From NCBI RefSeq assembly GCF_014138625.1, contig NZ_JACJHY010000004.1, positions 186,001 to 250,000 on the forward strand: 64,000 nt of DNA, read 5' to 3'. Numbering within the stretch: the first letter of the stretch is position 1; each line of letters opens with the position of its first letter. This DNA is from Aminobacter ciceronei (GTDB lineage Bacteria; Pseudomonadota; Alphaproteobacteria; Rhizobiales; Rhizobiaceae). Under the pieces are notes generated by a model. The model made no database searches, was not told where the DNA came from, and saw nothing but the letters and a program-made list of their open reading frames with translations. A program made the translations under genes and the position numbers. Below, piece by piece: positions 26,913-34,829 of the stretch.

Positions 26913-27113
26913 TCACGATAGTATATTGCGTCTAGGTTTCGCCATATCTCCTGCTATGGCGAGCGCGCCTTCCAATGTCTCGGAGTAGCGCGCAGTGTTC
27001 TCGAGGCCGCCAAAACTGTTTAACCGGATTGTCGTCCCTCTCTTGCTCATGACTATACCAAGCGGTCGAAGGTACTCTTGAAGCTCACGATATTTCACGT
27101 CGATCTCCCTCAT
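26913..27113 (-). CDS. small conserved hypothetical protein
   Basis: 66 residues from the ATG at 27113 (MREIDVKYRELQEYLRPLGI); the frame is open to 27320, but the extra N-terminal part looks non-coding. The rest reads VMSKRGTTIRLNSFGGLENT and ETLEGALAIAGDMAKPRRN, a mix of helix and strand. No SD is evident, so start and coding status are moderately uncertain. Lower GC than the neighbours. Confidence 0.5.
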   Translation of the reverse strand: MREIDVKYRELQEYLRPLGIVMSKRGTTIRLNSFGGLENTARYSETLEGALAIAGDMAKPRRNILS

Positions 27114-27355
27114 TGAGGATGTGCACATGCTGTTCGTTGGAATCTCGGTTCCGATATCGCGGACCATTGCCTGGGAGCGTCGACTGAAACTTGCCGGCCA
27201 TGGAAATATTGAGCAAGTCGCTGGCGTCTCGAGAGCGGACGTAGCGAGCGGTCCGAGCCATGCCCGATCCGCGTCATCGTCCACTTCCTTCTGGCCAGAT
27301 TCAACGGACAGAGCGCTCAACGTCGCTGGTCGTCGGGCACGATGGGCACAATAGC

Positions 27356-27625
27356 CTAGACCAGCTGATGTCGCGTGTGCGTTTCTCTTGCCCTGCGCCT
27401 GATGCCGCTCGTGTCGTTTTCGCTCCGTCGCTGGGTTTCGGTTCTTGGTCCTCTCACGGCGGCGCCCTCATCGTCCGATTTTTCGATATCCATCACCTTT
27501 GCGGCATCATCAGAATTGACGCTGGGCCCAGCCTTCGATGCTTCACTTGCGGTGGCGTATGCGAGCCTCATGCCTGATGTATCGAGAGGGAACATTCGCC
27601 TGGCCGCTCCAAAGACCTCGAGCAT
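27356..27625 (-). CDS. possible decayed hypothetical gene
   Basis: The frame ending at 27356 is open back to about 27745 without a good start; the first in-frame ATG is at 27625. The readable protein is FVINSFPQDARAASRTLLNT and CKKAARPFAMLEVFGAARRM, then MDIEKSDDEGAAVRGPRTE, which looks like real coding sequence with a helical start and acidic, then basic tail. Lack of a start codon for the front part suggests a truncated or decayed gene. The remaining 27114-27848 region holds nothing else I can support. Confidence 0.3.
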   Translation of the reverse strand: MLEVFGAARRMFPLDTSGMRLAYATASEASKAGPSVNSDDAAKVMDIEKSDDEGAAVRGPRTETQRRSENDTSGIRRRARETHTRHQLV

Positions 27626-27848
27626 AGCGAACGGACGAGCTGCCTTCTTGCATGTGTTCAGCAGAGTGCGGCTCGCGGCTCGCGCGTCTTGTGGGAAGCT
27701 GTTGATGACGAAACTCCAGACCAGATTTTGAGTTGCTCATATTGGCTGCATCGACTTTTCGGGTTGCGACCCAATCGGCAGCCAACGGCGTGAACGCCTG
27801 GGACAGGATCGTGCGCAGGCACGATCGGTCCCCGGGGCATTGGCTGTC

Positions 27849-28124
27849 TCACCGGAAATCGACGGCAGTCAGCGTGTAGTAGGTGCGGCGACCATGGGAA
27901 TAGGCTTCGCGCGCGACATCGTAGATTGACTTGCGCGCTACGTCGAACGCGGTCAGGCATTCTGACTCGGACAGCTGTGTCCCGCTTGCACAGGCCCCTG
28001 CTCTCGCCAATGCGCCGGCTTCGACGAAGAAGCGCACTTCGAACATGCCGTCGTGACCGATGAAGCGGACGGCATTTTTTGCTTGGTCGAAGCTGCGGCT
28101 CGGATTGAGAAATGCAAGCGTCAC
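27849..28124 (-). CDS. DUF1488 family protein, last gene of overlapping micro-operon
   Basis: 91 residues. MTLAFLNPSRSFDQAKNAVR followed by FIGHDGMFEVRFFVEAGALA and a C-terminal YSHGRRTYYTLTAVDFR is the DUF1488 pattern (short protein opening with N-PSRS, then 'V-F-GHDG', and ending in RGRxxxYxLxAxDF). Function unknown; family members are frequent near stress and redox genes in Proteobacteria. It overlaps the previous gene by 4 nt (ATGA) and ends a chain of six such genes. Confidence 0.85.
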   Translation of the reverse strand: MTLAFLNPSRSFDQAKNAVRFIGHDGMFEVRFFVEAGALARAGACASGTQLSESECLTAFDVARKSIYDVAREAYSHGRRTYYTLTAVDFR

Positions 28125-28432
28125 GTGTTGCCTCCTGTTGCGCTCAGCCCAAACGCTTCCGGCCCGCTCCGTCCCCTGTGGCGGCCTGTATTGCGAAGAT
28201 TGAGAAAAATCATCCCGCTCGTCGCACGAGACCGGGTCAGCCCCGTCATCGCCTGGCCGTCGATATTGACCGGGATGCCCGTGAAGACATGATAGACGGT
28301 CCAGGAGCGATCCGCTTCGATGCGGCGGCCAACTTGATGTTCGATGGAGTAAGGCGCCCCGCCTTCATTGTCCCAGATGTCGATCGCGGCGGCATCGCGT
28401 CTGGGTTGGCTTTCGGTGCTGCGGTCCGTCAT
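28121..28432 (-). CDS. hypothetical protein of overlapping micro-operon
   Basis: 103 residues, acidic start (MTDRSTESQPRRDAAAIDIW), a middle with VGRRIEADRSWTVYHVFTGI and VNIDGQAMTGLTRSRATSGM and a basic, Arg/Gly-rich tail (RNTGRHRGRSGPEAFG). No family recognised. The segment 'sWTVYHVFTGiPv' followed by 'a..GLtRs.At.gM..LN' is a compact domain seen, to my memory, in small rhizobial proteins. It overlaps both neighbours by 4 nt. Confidence 0.7.
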   Translation of the reverse strand: MTDRSTESQPRRDAAAIDIWDNEGGAPYSIEHQVGRRIEADRSWTVYHVFTGIPVNIDGQAMTGLTRSRATSGMIFLNLRNTGRHRGRSGPEAFGLSATGGNT

Positions 28433-28671
28433 GGTCGTGACCTTCCTTCATAGAGTGCGTCGGCATCTACGTCCCCGGAATAGAGAACCCTGCCATCCGC
28501 GTCGGTAATCGTGATGCCGTCCGGCCGCTGCGGCAGGTCGAGGGTTTGCGACAGGCGCAGTGCAAGCTCTATCGCCCCCTCGACGTCGGCGACTTCATCT
28601 GTCTCGCGGCCCACGACCGCATGGGCGTCGTCCTTGCCGCGGGTGCGATAGAATTCGATCACGATCTTCAT
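28429..28671 (-). CDS. hypothetical protein of overlapping micro-operon
   Basis: 80 residues: MKIVIEFYRTRGKDDAHAVV, then EVADVEGAIELALRLSQTLD and PQRPDGITITDADGRVLYSG. A beta-alpha-beta-beta layout with an acidic surface; no membrane segment, no catalytic motif. It overlaps the next gene by 4 nt (ATGA) and is entered by an ATGA overlap from the 45-residue gene. Confidence 0.7.
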   Translation of the reverse strand: MKIVIEFYRTRGKDDAHAVVGRETDEVADVEGAIELALRLSQTLDLPQRPDGITITDADGRVLYSGDVDADALYEGRSRP

Positions 28672-28805
28672 CTGCCGCCCGCGGTCACCTTTCTGGCGAG
28701 CTTTATCTGGCTGCCGAACGTGACTTCACGCATCGGAGGTGTTTTCACCTGGGCCTGCTTGGGCTTTCGAATCTCGCGACTGCTGCGCTTTTGTCCCTTA
28801 GCCAT
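28668..28805 (-). CDS. 45-residue basic protein of overlapping micro-operon
   Basis: Reads MAKGQKRSSREIRKPKQAQV, continues KTPPMREVTFGSQIKLARKV and ends TAGGR. It is very basic (about 13 Lys/Arg). The opening M-x-K-G-Q-x-R-S-x-R-E-x-(R/K)-K-P-K recurs in tiny alphaproteobacterial proteins. Its ATG overlaps the end of the upstream gene by 8 nt and its TGA overlaps the ATG of the next gene (ATGA). That double overlap makes it very likely a real gene although it is short. It could bind nucleic acid, by charge only. Confidence 0.7.
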   Translation of the reverse strand: MAKGQKRSSREIRKPKQAQVKTPPMREVTFGSQIKLARKVTAGGR

Positions 28806-29082
28806 GGCCGAATGCCCTTTCGATGAGACTTGCGTCGTCCTGCCCCAGTGGCGCGCCGAGCAGTTCGATATTGTCTTCGGACGTCACGCGCTCATGAAGT
28901 TCTCGTTCGTTGCGGATGCGGTACTGAGGCGAGTCTTCTCTCGCGGGCAACGTGCCCGTAATGCGGTATGCCTGCGTGCCGAAGCTTCGCTTCAACCGTA
29001 CGGTCTGCCCTATCGAAAAACGATGGATCGTCGGGTCGCGCCGGGCAGGATGCTTGCCTCGCATGAGGAAGGTCGCAGTCAT
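28798..29082 (-). CDS. hypothetical protein of overlapping micro-operon
   Basis: 94 residues: MTATFLMRGKHPARRDPTIH, then RFSIGQTVRLKRSFGTQAYR and ITGTLPAREDSPQYRIRNER and ELHERVTSEDNIELL. The order 'F..G..V......f..aYrItg.LP..e..pQYRIR.e.E.heRv..E..' suggests a small beta-barrel-like domain known from rhizobial proteins of unknown function. The IRNE..HERV piece is reminiscent of SH3-like nucleic-acid-binding folds, but this is only a resemblance. It overlaps the previous gene by 4 nt. Confidence 0.75.
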   Translation of the reverse strand: MTATFLMRGKHPARRDPTIHRFSIGQTVRLKRSFGTQAYRITGTLPAREDSPQYRIRNERELHERVTSEDNIELLGAPLGQDDASLIERAFGHG

Positions 29083-29339
29083 GATTGCCGGTCCCTTTCC
29101 AGTGCGGCTTCGAGGTCTGCCGGATTGATCGGCACCATCTGTTGTTTAGGCCCCGGCGTGTCGATCGCCGGCAGATGGAAGAATGTCTTGGTTCGCAGCC
29201 AGGCCACTCGGGAGACGCTTTCGATCAGTTCTTCGTCTCGATCGACACGGTAGGCTCCCGCCGGTTGCTGTCCGGCGATGCCCGCGAATGAAAATGCGGA
29301 TGCGAAGTGGACGACGGTTTCTATGGTTCGGCTGGTCAC
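29079..29339 (-). CDS. first gene of overlapping micro-operon, hypothetical protein
   Basis: 86 residues from the GTG at 29339, supported by GGAG about 9 nt upstream; the frame is open to 29396. The sequence TSRTIETVVHFASAFSFAGI runs into AGQQPAGAYRVDRDEELIES and a C-terminal PINPADLEAALERDRQS. The order 't.F..pF...g.....PaG.Y.v..deE.ie' is a common small-domain pattern in alphaproteobacterial proteins of unknown role. Two small hairpins cover its leader, and the SD lies in the loop of one. Its end overlaps the second gene by 4 nt. Confidence 0.7.
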   Translation of the reverse strand: MTSRTIETVVHFASAFSFAGIAGQQPAGAYRVDRDEELIESVSRVAWLRTKTFFHLPAIDTPGPKQQMVPINPADLEAALERDRQS

Positions 29340-29341
29340 GG

Positions 29342-29378
29342 CTGCGTTCTCCGCAGGATTGCGCGGGATACGTCCCGC
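29342..29378 (-). promoter_or_regulatory. two leader hairpins over the ribosome site of the micro-operon
   Basis: Read on the transcribed strand, GCGGGA/TCCCGC with loop CGTA (29363-29378), followed by CTGCG/CGCAG with loop GAGAA (29342-29356), which contains part of the SD GGAG. The GTG start follows 2 nt later. This could tune translation of the first gene and, by coupling, of all six. Confidence 0.45.
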
Positions 29379-29519
29379 AACGCTCTGACGCCACATTCAC
29401 GGTCAACGTCAGAGATCACTCCAAGCTCCGCTTGAGCTGGATTCATGTGCCATGGGAAGGACGATCGCCCGCTTTCCGATGATGCCCAGTCCGCGGTGGC
29501 CACGACCCCGCCCGGCGCT

Positions 29520-30419
29520 CTAATGCTTCATCATCATCGGCAGCGTGCTATGCGACAACAGGTAGTGGGTGACGCGACCGAGCAGCAGCTCCAGGAAATA
29601 TCCATGCTTGAAGGCGCCGATCAGCAGGCAGGTGGCCTTCGCGGTTTTCGCGAAATCGAGGATCGTTTCGCCGACGGAGCAGTTGCCTGAGCTGGTCGTG
29701 ACAACGTCGCCGTCCAGCTCGAGCTGCTTGAGCAGTTCCCGCGCCGTGAACTGATTACGTCCGTCGGTTTTGTCGTTGATGCATAGAACGGTGATGTGAT
29801 CGGCTGCCGCCAGCCAGCGTCTCGCTGCGACGACGGCGCGCTGGGCATGATCGTGCTGCTTCCAGCCAACCACGATGTGACCCATCAGATCACCGGCATA
29901 TTGGCCGGGCGGCGGCGCCAGGACGAGCTTGTGTTCGTTGAACAGAAGGTCGTGAAACGCATCGCGGGCATCTATGTTGCCATGGCAGGGGGCGACGGCG
30001 AGTGCCGTCTCATGGCATTCGCTCGTCACGCAGCGATTAAGGTCGCCGCGGCAATCATCAAGACGAAGACGGTCTCGACCCGGCTTGCCTCGCTTCCAGT
30101 CTTCGAATGCGGAAGTGACCCGCTCCAACCGCTGCGCCGGCGAGCCTTCGTCGAGGTCACGCAGCATCTGCAGGTCGATCTCCTCGGCGGCCGCGATCAT
30201 CCTTTCAGGATCGGCGCCGACATGGGCGGCGGCCATGGTGCCGCCGACGGCACACGCTGCGTCTTCGGCGATATCCAGGCAAAGCCGCGTGGTTGCCGGA
30301 TCGGCTAACAAGGCGAGAACGTCGGCATGGACGGTCAGCTCGTGGACAGGGTCTTTGAGAATGACGCCAGCCTCCGCCGCCGGCGGTTTTTGTGGGTTGT
30401 CGTTCGAGGGCGCTTCCAT
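29520..30419 (-). CDS. universal stress protein (tandem UspA-like)
   Basis: 299 residues from the ATG at 30419, where AAGGAGG gives a near-ideal SD. The protein starts with a disordered tail (MEAPSNDNPQKPPAAEAGVI), then two Usp-like halves. The second is clear: VVGWKQHDHAQRAVVAARRW and a nucleotide-binding stretch CLLIGAFKHGYFLELLLGRV. The canonical G-x2-G-x9-G-S/T ATP motif is degenerate, so ATP binding is unsure. In rhizobia such proteins are commonly induced by low oxygen or stationary phase. The micro-operon begins about 180 nt downstream on the same strand. Confidence 0.85.
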   Translation of the reverse strand: MEAPSNDNPQKPPAAEAGVILKDPVHELTVHADVLALLADPATTRLCLDIAEDAACAVGGTMAAAHVGADPERMIAAAEEIDLQMLRDLDEGSPAQRLERVTSAFEDWKRGKPGRDRLRLDDCRGDLNRCVTSECHETALAVAPCHGNIDARDAFHDLLFNEHKLVLAPPPGQYAGDLMGHIVVGWKQHDHAQRAVVAARRWLAAADHITVLCINDKTDGRNQFTARELLKQLELDGDVVTTSSGNCSVGETILDFAKTAKATCLLIGAFKHGYFLELLLGRVTHYLLSHSTLPMMMKH

Positions 30420-30626
30420 GCCGGACCTCCTTCCGCAATGCTCCCGCATCGCTTCTGGTCCATCGGGTGTAAGTTTACTCCGGCGTCTCCCCGCTCGCAA
30501 CGCCGCTGGCATGCCGGTTGGCGGCTGCGTTGGTCGGCTTCCGCTCGCTTCAAGCCGGTTGCGCGCACAGGCAACAGGACGGAATTTTTCGGTTCGGCCG
30601 TCGAGGATCGCCGCCCCGCAGAACCA

Positions 30627-31625
30627 CTATTCGCTCAGCCGGAAATTGCGGATCCTGTCGAACAGCACGGCAAGCACGATGGCGCTGCCGATGAATGTGC
30701 CTTGCCAGAAGGCGTTGATGCCGAGCAGGCCAAGGCTGTTGCGGATCACCTCGATCAGCGCCGCACCGATGATCGCGCCGAAGGCAGTGCCGACCCCGCC
30801 GGCCAGGTTGGCGCCGCCGATGACGGCGGCCGCGATCACCTGAAGTTCCATGCCTGCGCCGATATTGGTGGTGACGGCACCGAGCCAGCCGGTCTGGATG
30901 ATGCCGGCGATGCCGGCCGACAGCGCCGAGATCATGTAGACGGCGACCTTGATCTTGCGCACCGGAACGCCGGTCAGCGTCGCTGCGTGCTCATTGCCGC
31001 CGATGGCAAAGACGTAGCGGCCAAATCGCGTCCAGCGCAGCACAAAACCGGTGAGCAGCGCCAGAACGATCATGTACAGCACCGGATTGGCGATGCCGAA
31101 GAACCAGGCGCCGCCGCCCAGCGCCAGCAGCTTGTCGTGGTCGGGGCCAAACTGGAAGACGACGGTGTTGTTGGATGCGACCATGGCCAGGCTGCGTGCG
31201 ATCGACAGCATGCCGAGCGTGACCACGAATGGCGGAAAGTCGAGATAGGCGATCAAGATGCCGTTGAACGCCCCGATCACCAGCGCGGTGCCGATGGCCG
31301 CCGCAATGCCGACCTCGATGCCGTATCCGGCATGCATGACCACCGCCAGCACCATGCTGCACAGGCACAGCACCGAACCGACCGACAGATCGATGCCGCC
31401 GGTGATGATGACCAGCGTCATGCCAAGCGCGATGATCGCGACGAAGGTGACGTTGCGGGTGATGTTGTAGAGGTTTTTCGTCGTCGCGAATGAATCGGTG
31501 GCAAAGGACAGGAAGATGCAGGCCAGAATGACGGCAATGAGGACCCAGAAGGTCTGGCTGCCGAGAACCTGCGCCATCCAGCTCTGCTGTTTCTGTGAAA
31601 TGCTCTGGTCAAGGGTAACAGCCAT
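30627..31625 (-). CDS. sugar ABC transporter permease (FrcC/RbsC-type)
   Basis: 332 residues from the ATG at 31625 (GAAGG upstream; other Mets at 31628 and 31670 possible). About nine hydrophobic helices, with the family's hallmark segments LGMTLVIITGGIDLSVGSVL and ALVIGAFNGILIAYLDFPPF (GxxNGxLIA), and VFAIGGNEHAATLTGVPV (the EAA-like loop). It is the membrane part of a monosaccharide importer and ends the unit that starts with the ATPase. Confidence 0.92.
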   Translation of the reverse strand: MAVTLDQSISQKQQSWMAQVLGSQTFWVLIAVILACIFLSFATDSFATTKNLYNITRNVTFVAIIALGMTLVIITGGIDLSVGSVLCLCSMVLAVVMHAGYGIEVGIAAAIGTALVIGAFNGILIAYLDFPPFVVTLGMLSIARSLAMVASNNTVVFQFGPDHDKLLALGGGAWFFGIANPVLYMIVLALLTGFVLRWTRFGRYVFAIGGNEHAATLTGVPVRKIKVAVYMISALSAGIAGIIQTGWLGAVTTNIGAGMELQVIAAAVIGGANLAGGVGTAFGAIIGAALIEVIRNSLGLLGINAFWQGTFIGSAIVLAVLFDRIRNFRLSE

Positions 31626-31666
31626 CATCGACCTTCGTTTCGTCACTGCGCGACCGGCAGGGTTGA

Positions 31667-32407
31667 TCATACCTGTTCGATGGCACCGGTAATAAGCCCC
31701 GTCACTTCCTCCGGCGAACTCAAGGCAATCGGCTTGTCGGCAACCTTGTGGCCACGCCGCATGACGATGACCCTGTCAGCCACCGTAAAGACATCAGGCA
31801 TGCGGTGGCTGATCAGCACGACGGCAATGCCGCGATCGCGCAGCTGGCGGATCAGGTTGAGGACTTCCGCCACCTGACGGACCGAGATCGCCGCCGTCGG
31901 CTCGTCCATCAACACGATCTTGGCCTCGGAAAGCATGGTGCGGGCAATGGCCACCGCCTGCCGCTGCCCACCCGACATCTGCCGGACGAGGTCGCGCGGC
32001 CGCGTCTCGGACTTCAGGTCCCTGAAGATCTCGCCGGCCCGCTTGTACATCGCCTTGTAGTCGAGGACGCGCAACGGTCCAAAACCGCGGCGCAGCTCGC
32101 GGCCAAGGAAGACGTTCGCCGCCGCCGTCAGATTGTTGCACAGCGCGAGGTCCTGGTGGACGATCTCGATGCCATGCTGCCGCGCTTCCACCGGGCGATG
32201 CATGACCAGCTCGGCCCCCTCCAGCCGCATGCTGCCATGGCTCGGCCGAAAGTTGCCGGCGATCATCTTGACCAGGGTCGACTTGCCGGCGCCGTTGTCG
32301 CCCATCAGGCCGACGACCTGTCCCGCCTCGAGCGAGAACGACACGTCGTTGACCGCCTGGATGGCGCCGAAATGCTTGGAAATGTTGGCGAGTTCGAGAA
32401 CTGCCAC
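31667..32407 (-). CDS. sugar ABC transporter ATPase (FrcA-type single domain)
   Basis: 246 residues, single nucleotide-binding domain as in the fructose-type FrcBCA system rather than the double-domain RbsA type. Walker A GDNGAGKST at 36-44, Q-loop HQDLALCNNLTAAANVFLGR, signature MSGGQRQAVAIARTML, Walker B KIVLMDEPTAAI and a switch His in VLISHRMPDVFTVADRV. It ends 4 nt beyond a possible permease start. It is transcribed divergently from the first epimerase gene and the binding protein. Confidence 0.92.
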   Translation of the reverse strand: MAVLELANISKHFGAIQAVNDVSFSLEAGQVVGLMGDNGAGKSTLVKMIAGNFRPSHGSMRLEGAELVMHRPVEARQHGIEIVHQDLALCNNLTAAANVFLGRELRRGFGPLRVLDYKAMYKRAGEIFRDLKSETRPRDLVRQMSGGQRQAVAIARTMLSEAKIVLMDEPTAAISVRQVAEVLNLIRQLRDRGIAVVLISHRMPDVFTVADRVIVMRRGHKVADKPIALSSPEEVTGLITGAIEQV

Positions 32408-32591
32408 CAGCCTCTAGCCTCCCGAAACATGCAAGCCTCGCAAGCCGTCCCGCACGCGTCACGCTCGGGCACTGCGCATTCACGTTCCCCGATCTCCTCC
32501 CGGGAAACGCGAAGACCCGCATTTATGCAAAACGCCTCGACAGCGTCAATCAATTGTCGGGTGGACTCGGCACAAATGTCTCAAAAATCTG

Positions 32592-32606
32592 TTTTGTCGG
32601 ACAAAT
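32592..32606. promoter_or_regulatory. candidate FCD-GntR operator upstream of the importer and epimerase genes
   Basis: TTTTGTCGGACAAAT: inverted half-sites TTTGTC and GACAAA around one base (32593-32605). The same core TTGTC-N-GACAA appears as a longer palindrome at 36597-36615. FadR/FCD-type GntR factors bind palindromes of the form TNGTNNNACNA, and the operon encodes two of them. Confidence 0.6.
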
Positions 32607-32657
32607 AGCATTGACGACGACGACGCCAGGATATTAGCTGGGCATCGGAGGAAGAGC

Positions 32658-33638
32658 ATGCTGATCCTTGTTACCGGTGCAACGGGCAAGGTCGGGCGGC
32701 ACTTCATCGCTGGGCTGCTTGACGATCCGCGATTTTCCGAGACCCGCATCCGCGCGCTTTGTCACAACCGCTCCGTCGATGAAGGCGACCGCATCGAGAT
32801 CGCCCGCGGCTCGATCGCCGATCGCGACGTCGTTGCCAACGCGCTTGCCGGCGTCACCCACGTCGTGCACCTCGCCACATGCAAGGAAACGCCAGCTGAC
32901 GTGATGGACGTCGCCGTCAAGGGCCTGTTCTGGCTGCTCGAGGCGTTTCGGCTCAGTCCAACCGCCCGACAGTTCATCCTCATCGGCGGCGACGCGGCGA
33001 TCGGTCATTTCCACTACCGCAACGATGCGCCCCTCACCGAAGCGGCACGGCATCGGGCCTATCCCGGCAGCTATGCGCTGTCGAAGGTTCTCGAAGAGGT
33101 CATGCTGGAGCAGTTCGGCATCCAGTATGGCCTCAACTGGTGCTGCCTGCGCGCGCCGTGGATCATGGAGAAGGACGACTTCAGATACACGCTGTCTTTC
33201 GGTGACGACGTCTTTGGCGGCCCGGACTGGAAGACACTGGTGCCGGAGGCAGACGCCAGGCGCCATGCCAGGGCGGGCACCGTGCCGCTGTTGCGTGATG
33301 CCGACGGGCAGCCGCTGAAGCGCAACTTCGTCCATGTCCACGACCTGGTGTCGGCGATCCTTGCGGCGATCGACAATCCGCGCGCCAGGCAGCAACTCTT
33401 CAACGTCTGCATGGATCGTCCGGTCGATTATGGCGAGGTCGCCGACCATCTCGCCCGCACCCGTCACCTCGCCTCGATCGACATAGCGAGCCAGTACCAC
33501 TCGAACTGGATGGACAATGCCAAGGCCAGGTCCCTGCTTGGCTGGCACCCCCGATACGACCTCGAAATGCTCATCGACTCGGCCTGGCGGTACGAGCGTT
33601 CGGACAATGATCCTCGCACCGTCTGGTATCCGGGTTGA
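32658..33638 (+). CDS. NAD-dependent epimerase/dehydrogenase, extended SDR (copy 1)
   Basis: 326 residues. Cofactor motif TGATGKVG at 6-13 and catalytic Y139-x3-K143 in GSYALSKVLEE, all as expected for extended short-chain dehydrogenases. The SDR body continues with FVHVHDLVSAILAAIDNPRA and ends RYERSDNDPRTVWYPG. Such enzymes oxidise or epimerise sugars or their lactones. It is the first gene of the unit with the binding protein and a GntR regulator. The second SDR at 36645 is a distant relative (shared fold, not a close copy). Confidence 0.85.
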   Translation: MLILVTGATGKVGRHFIAGLLDDPRFSETRIRALCHNRSVDEGDRIEIARGSIADRDVVANALAGVTHVVHLATCKETPADVMDVAVKGLFWLLEAFRLSPTARQFILIGGDAAIGHFHYRNDAPLTEAARHRAYPGSYALSKVLEEVMLEQFGIQYGLNWCCLRAPWIMEKDDFRYTLSFGDDVFGGPDWKTLVPEADARRHARAGTVPLLRDADGQPLKRNFVHVHDLVSAILAAIDNPRARQQLFNVCMDRPVDYGEVADHLARTRHLASIDIASQYHSNWMDNAKARSLLGWHPRYDLEMLIDSAWRYERSDNDPRTVWYPG

Positions 33639-33646
33639 TTTCGTCG

Positions 33647-33663
33647 CGGGCACGCCGTGCCCG
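33647..33663 (+). other. intercistronic hairpin before the binding-protein gene
   Basis: CGGGCAC/GTGCCCG with a 3-nt loop, followed by TTTGTTC. It could be a weak terminator after the epimerase, or an mRNA end that favours the abundant periplasmic binding protein. Confidence 0.55.
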
Positions 33664-33685
33664 TTTGTTCAAATGGGAGGAAACA

Positions 33686-34672
33686 ATGAGGAAGGCATTA
33701 TTGCTCGCTACCGCTGTCCTGGCACTCAGCGCTGGAAACGCGCTCGCCAAGAAGCAGCTCGTCATCGTCGTCAAAGGCCTCGACAACCCATTCTTCGAAG
33801 CCATCAACCAGGGTTGCCAGAAGTGGAACAAGGAAAACGCCAGCTCGGAATATGAATGCTTCTACACCGGGCCGGCATCGACGTCGGATGAGGCTGGCGA
33901 AGCGCAGATCGTCCAGGACATGCTGGGCAAGGCCGACACGGCTGCGATCGCCATTTCGCCTTCGAACGCCAAGCTGATCGCCCAGACCATCAAGACCGCC
34001 AACCCGACTGTTCCGGTCATGACGCTGGATGCCGATCTCGCCGCCGAGGACGCCGCATTGCGCAAGACCTATCTCGGCACCGACAACTACCTGATGGGCG
34101 CGCGCATCGGCGAATACATCAAGAAAGCCAAGCCCAGTGGTGGCAAGATCTGCACCATCGAGGGCAATCCGGGCGCCGACAACATCCTGCGCCGCGCCCA
34201 GGGCATGCGCGACACGCTGACCGGCCAGAAGGGCCTGACTGAACTCAAGGGTGAAGGCGGCTGGACCGAGGTTGCCGGCTGCCCTGTCTTCACCAATGAC
34301 GATGGCGCCAAGGGCGTCCAGGCGATGACCGACATCCTCGCGGCCAATCCCGACCTCGATGCCTTCGGCATCATGGGCGGCTGGCCCTTGTTCGGCGCCC
34401 CGCAGCCCTATCGCGACCTGTTCAAGCCGATGGCCGACAAGATCGCCAAGAACGAGTTCGTCATCGGCGCTGCCGACACGATCGGCGACGAAGTGGCGAT
34501 TGCCAGGGAGGGCCTTGTCACTGCGCTGGTCGGCCAGCGGCCGTTCGAAATGGGCTACAAGGCACCGACTGTCATGATCGACCTGATCGAAGGCAAGACG
34601 GTCGACGATCCGGTCTTCACCGGCCTCGACGAATGCACCAAGGACACGGTCGATACCTGTATCCAGAAATAG
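33686..34672 (+). CDS. sugar ABC transporter substrate-binding protein (FrcB/RbsB-type)
   Basis: 328 residues from the ATG at 33686, SD GGGAGG. A 21-residue signal peptide (MRKALLLATAVLALSAGNAL) precedes the mature start KKQLVIVVKGLDNPFFEAIN, the standard first strand and ligand-contact segment of cluster-B sugar-binding proteins. Later segments IAISPSNAKLIAQTIKTANP, VMTLDADLAAEDAALRKTYL and GADNILRRAQGMRDTL fit two Rossmann-like lobes with a hinge. Two Cys (CFYTGPAS, CTIEGNPG and others) could form disulphides in the periplasm. It supplies the divergent permease/ATPase. Confidence 0.93.
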   Translation: MRKALLLATAVLALSAGNALAKKQLVIVVKGLDNPFFEAINQGCQKWNKENASSEYECFYTGPASTSDEAGEAQIVQDMLGKADTAAIAISPSNAKLIAQTIKTANPTVPVMTLDADLAAEDAALRKTYLGTDNYLMGARIGEYIKKAKPSGGKICTIEGNPGADNILRRAQGMRDTLTGQKGLTELKGEGGWTEVAGCPVFTNDDGAKGVQAMTDILAANPDLDAFGIMGGWPLFGAPQPYRDLFKPMADKIAKNEFVIGAADTIGDEVAIAREGLVTALVGQRPFEMGYKAPTVMIDLIEGKTVDDPVFTGLDECTKDTVDTCIQK

Positions 34673-34829
34673 GTGCAGGCCAGAAGTAGGTGCAGCTCGG
34701 AGCGCCCGGCTCGCCGGCGCTCCGACAAGCCTGCGCGGTTGATGTCGCGCGCGGACGGTTCCGCCGCCCGAGCCGGCTTTTGCTGCACCAATCAGAACGG
34801 AATTGATCCAGCAGAGATCAACTCGGTCG

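Noticed and set aside
34803-34821. TTGATC-N7-GATCAA as an FNR/FixK box before the first gntR
   Set aside because: The spacing between the TTGAT and ATCAA half-sites does not fit the box (N4 is needed); it is kept only as an ordinary inverted repeat.
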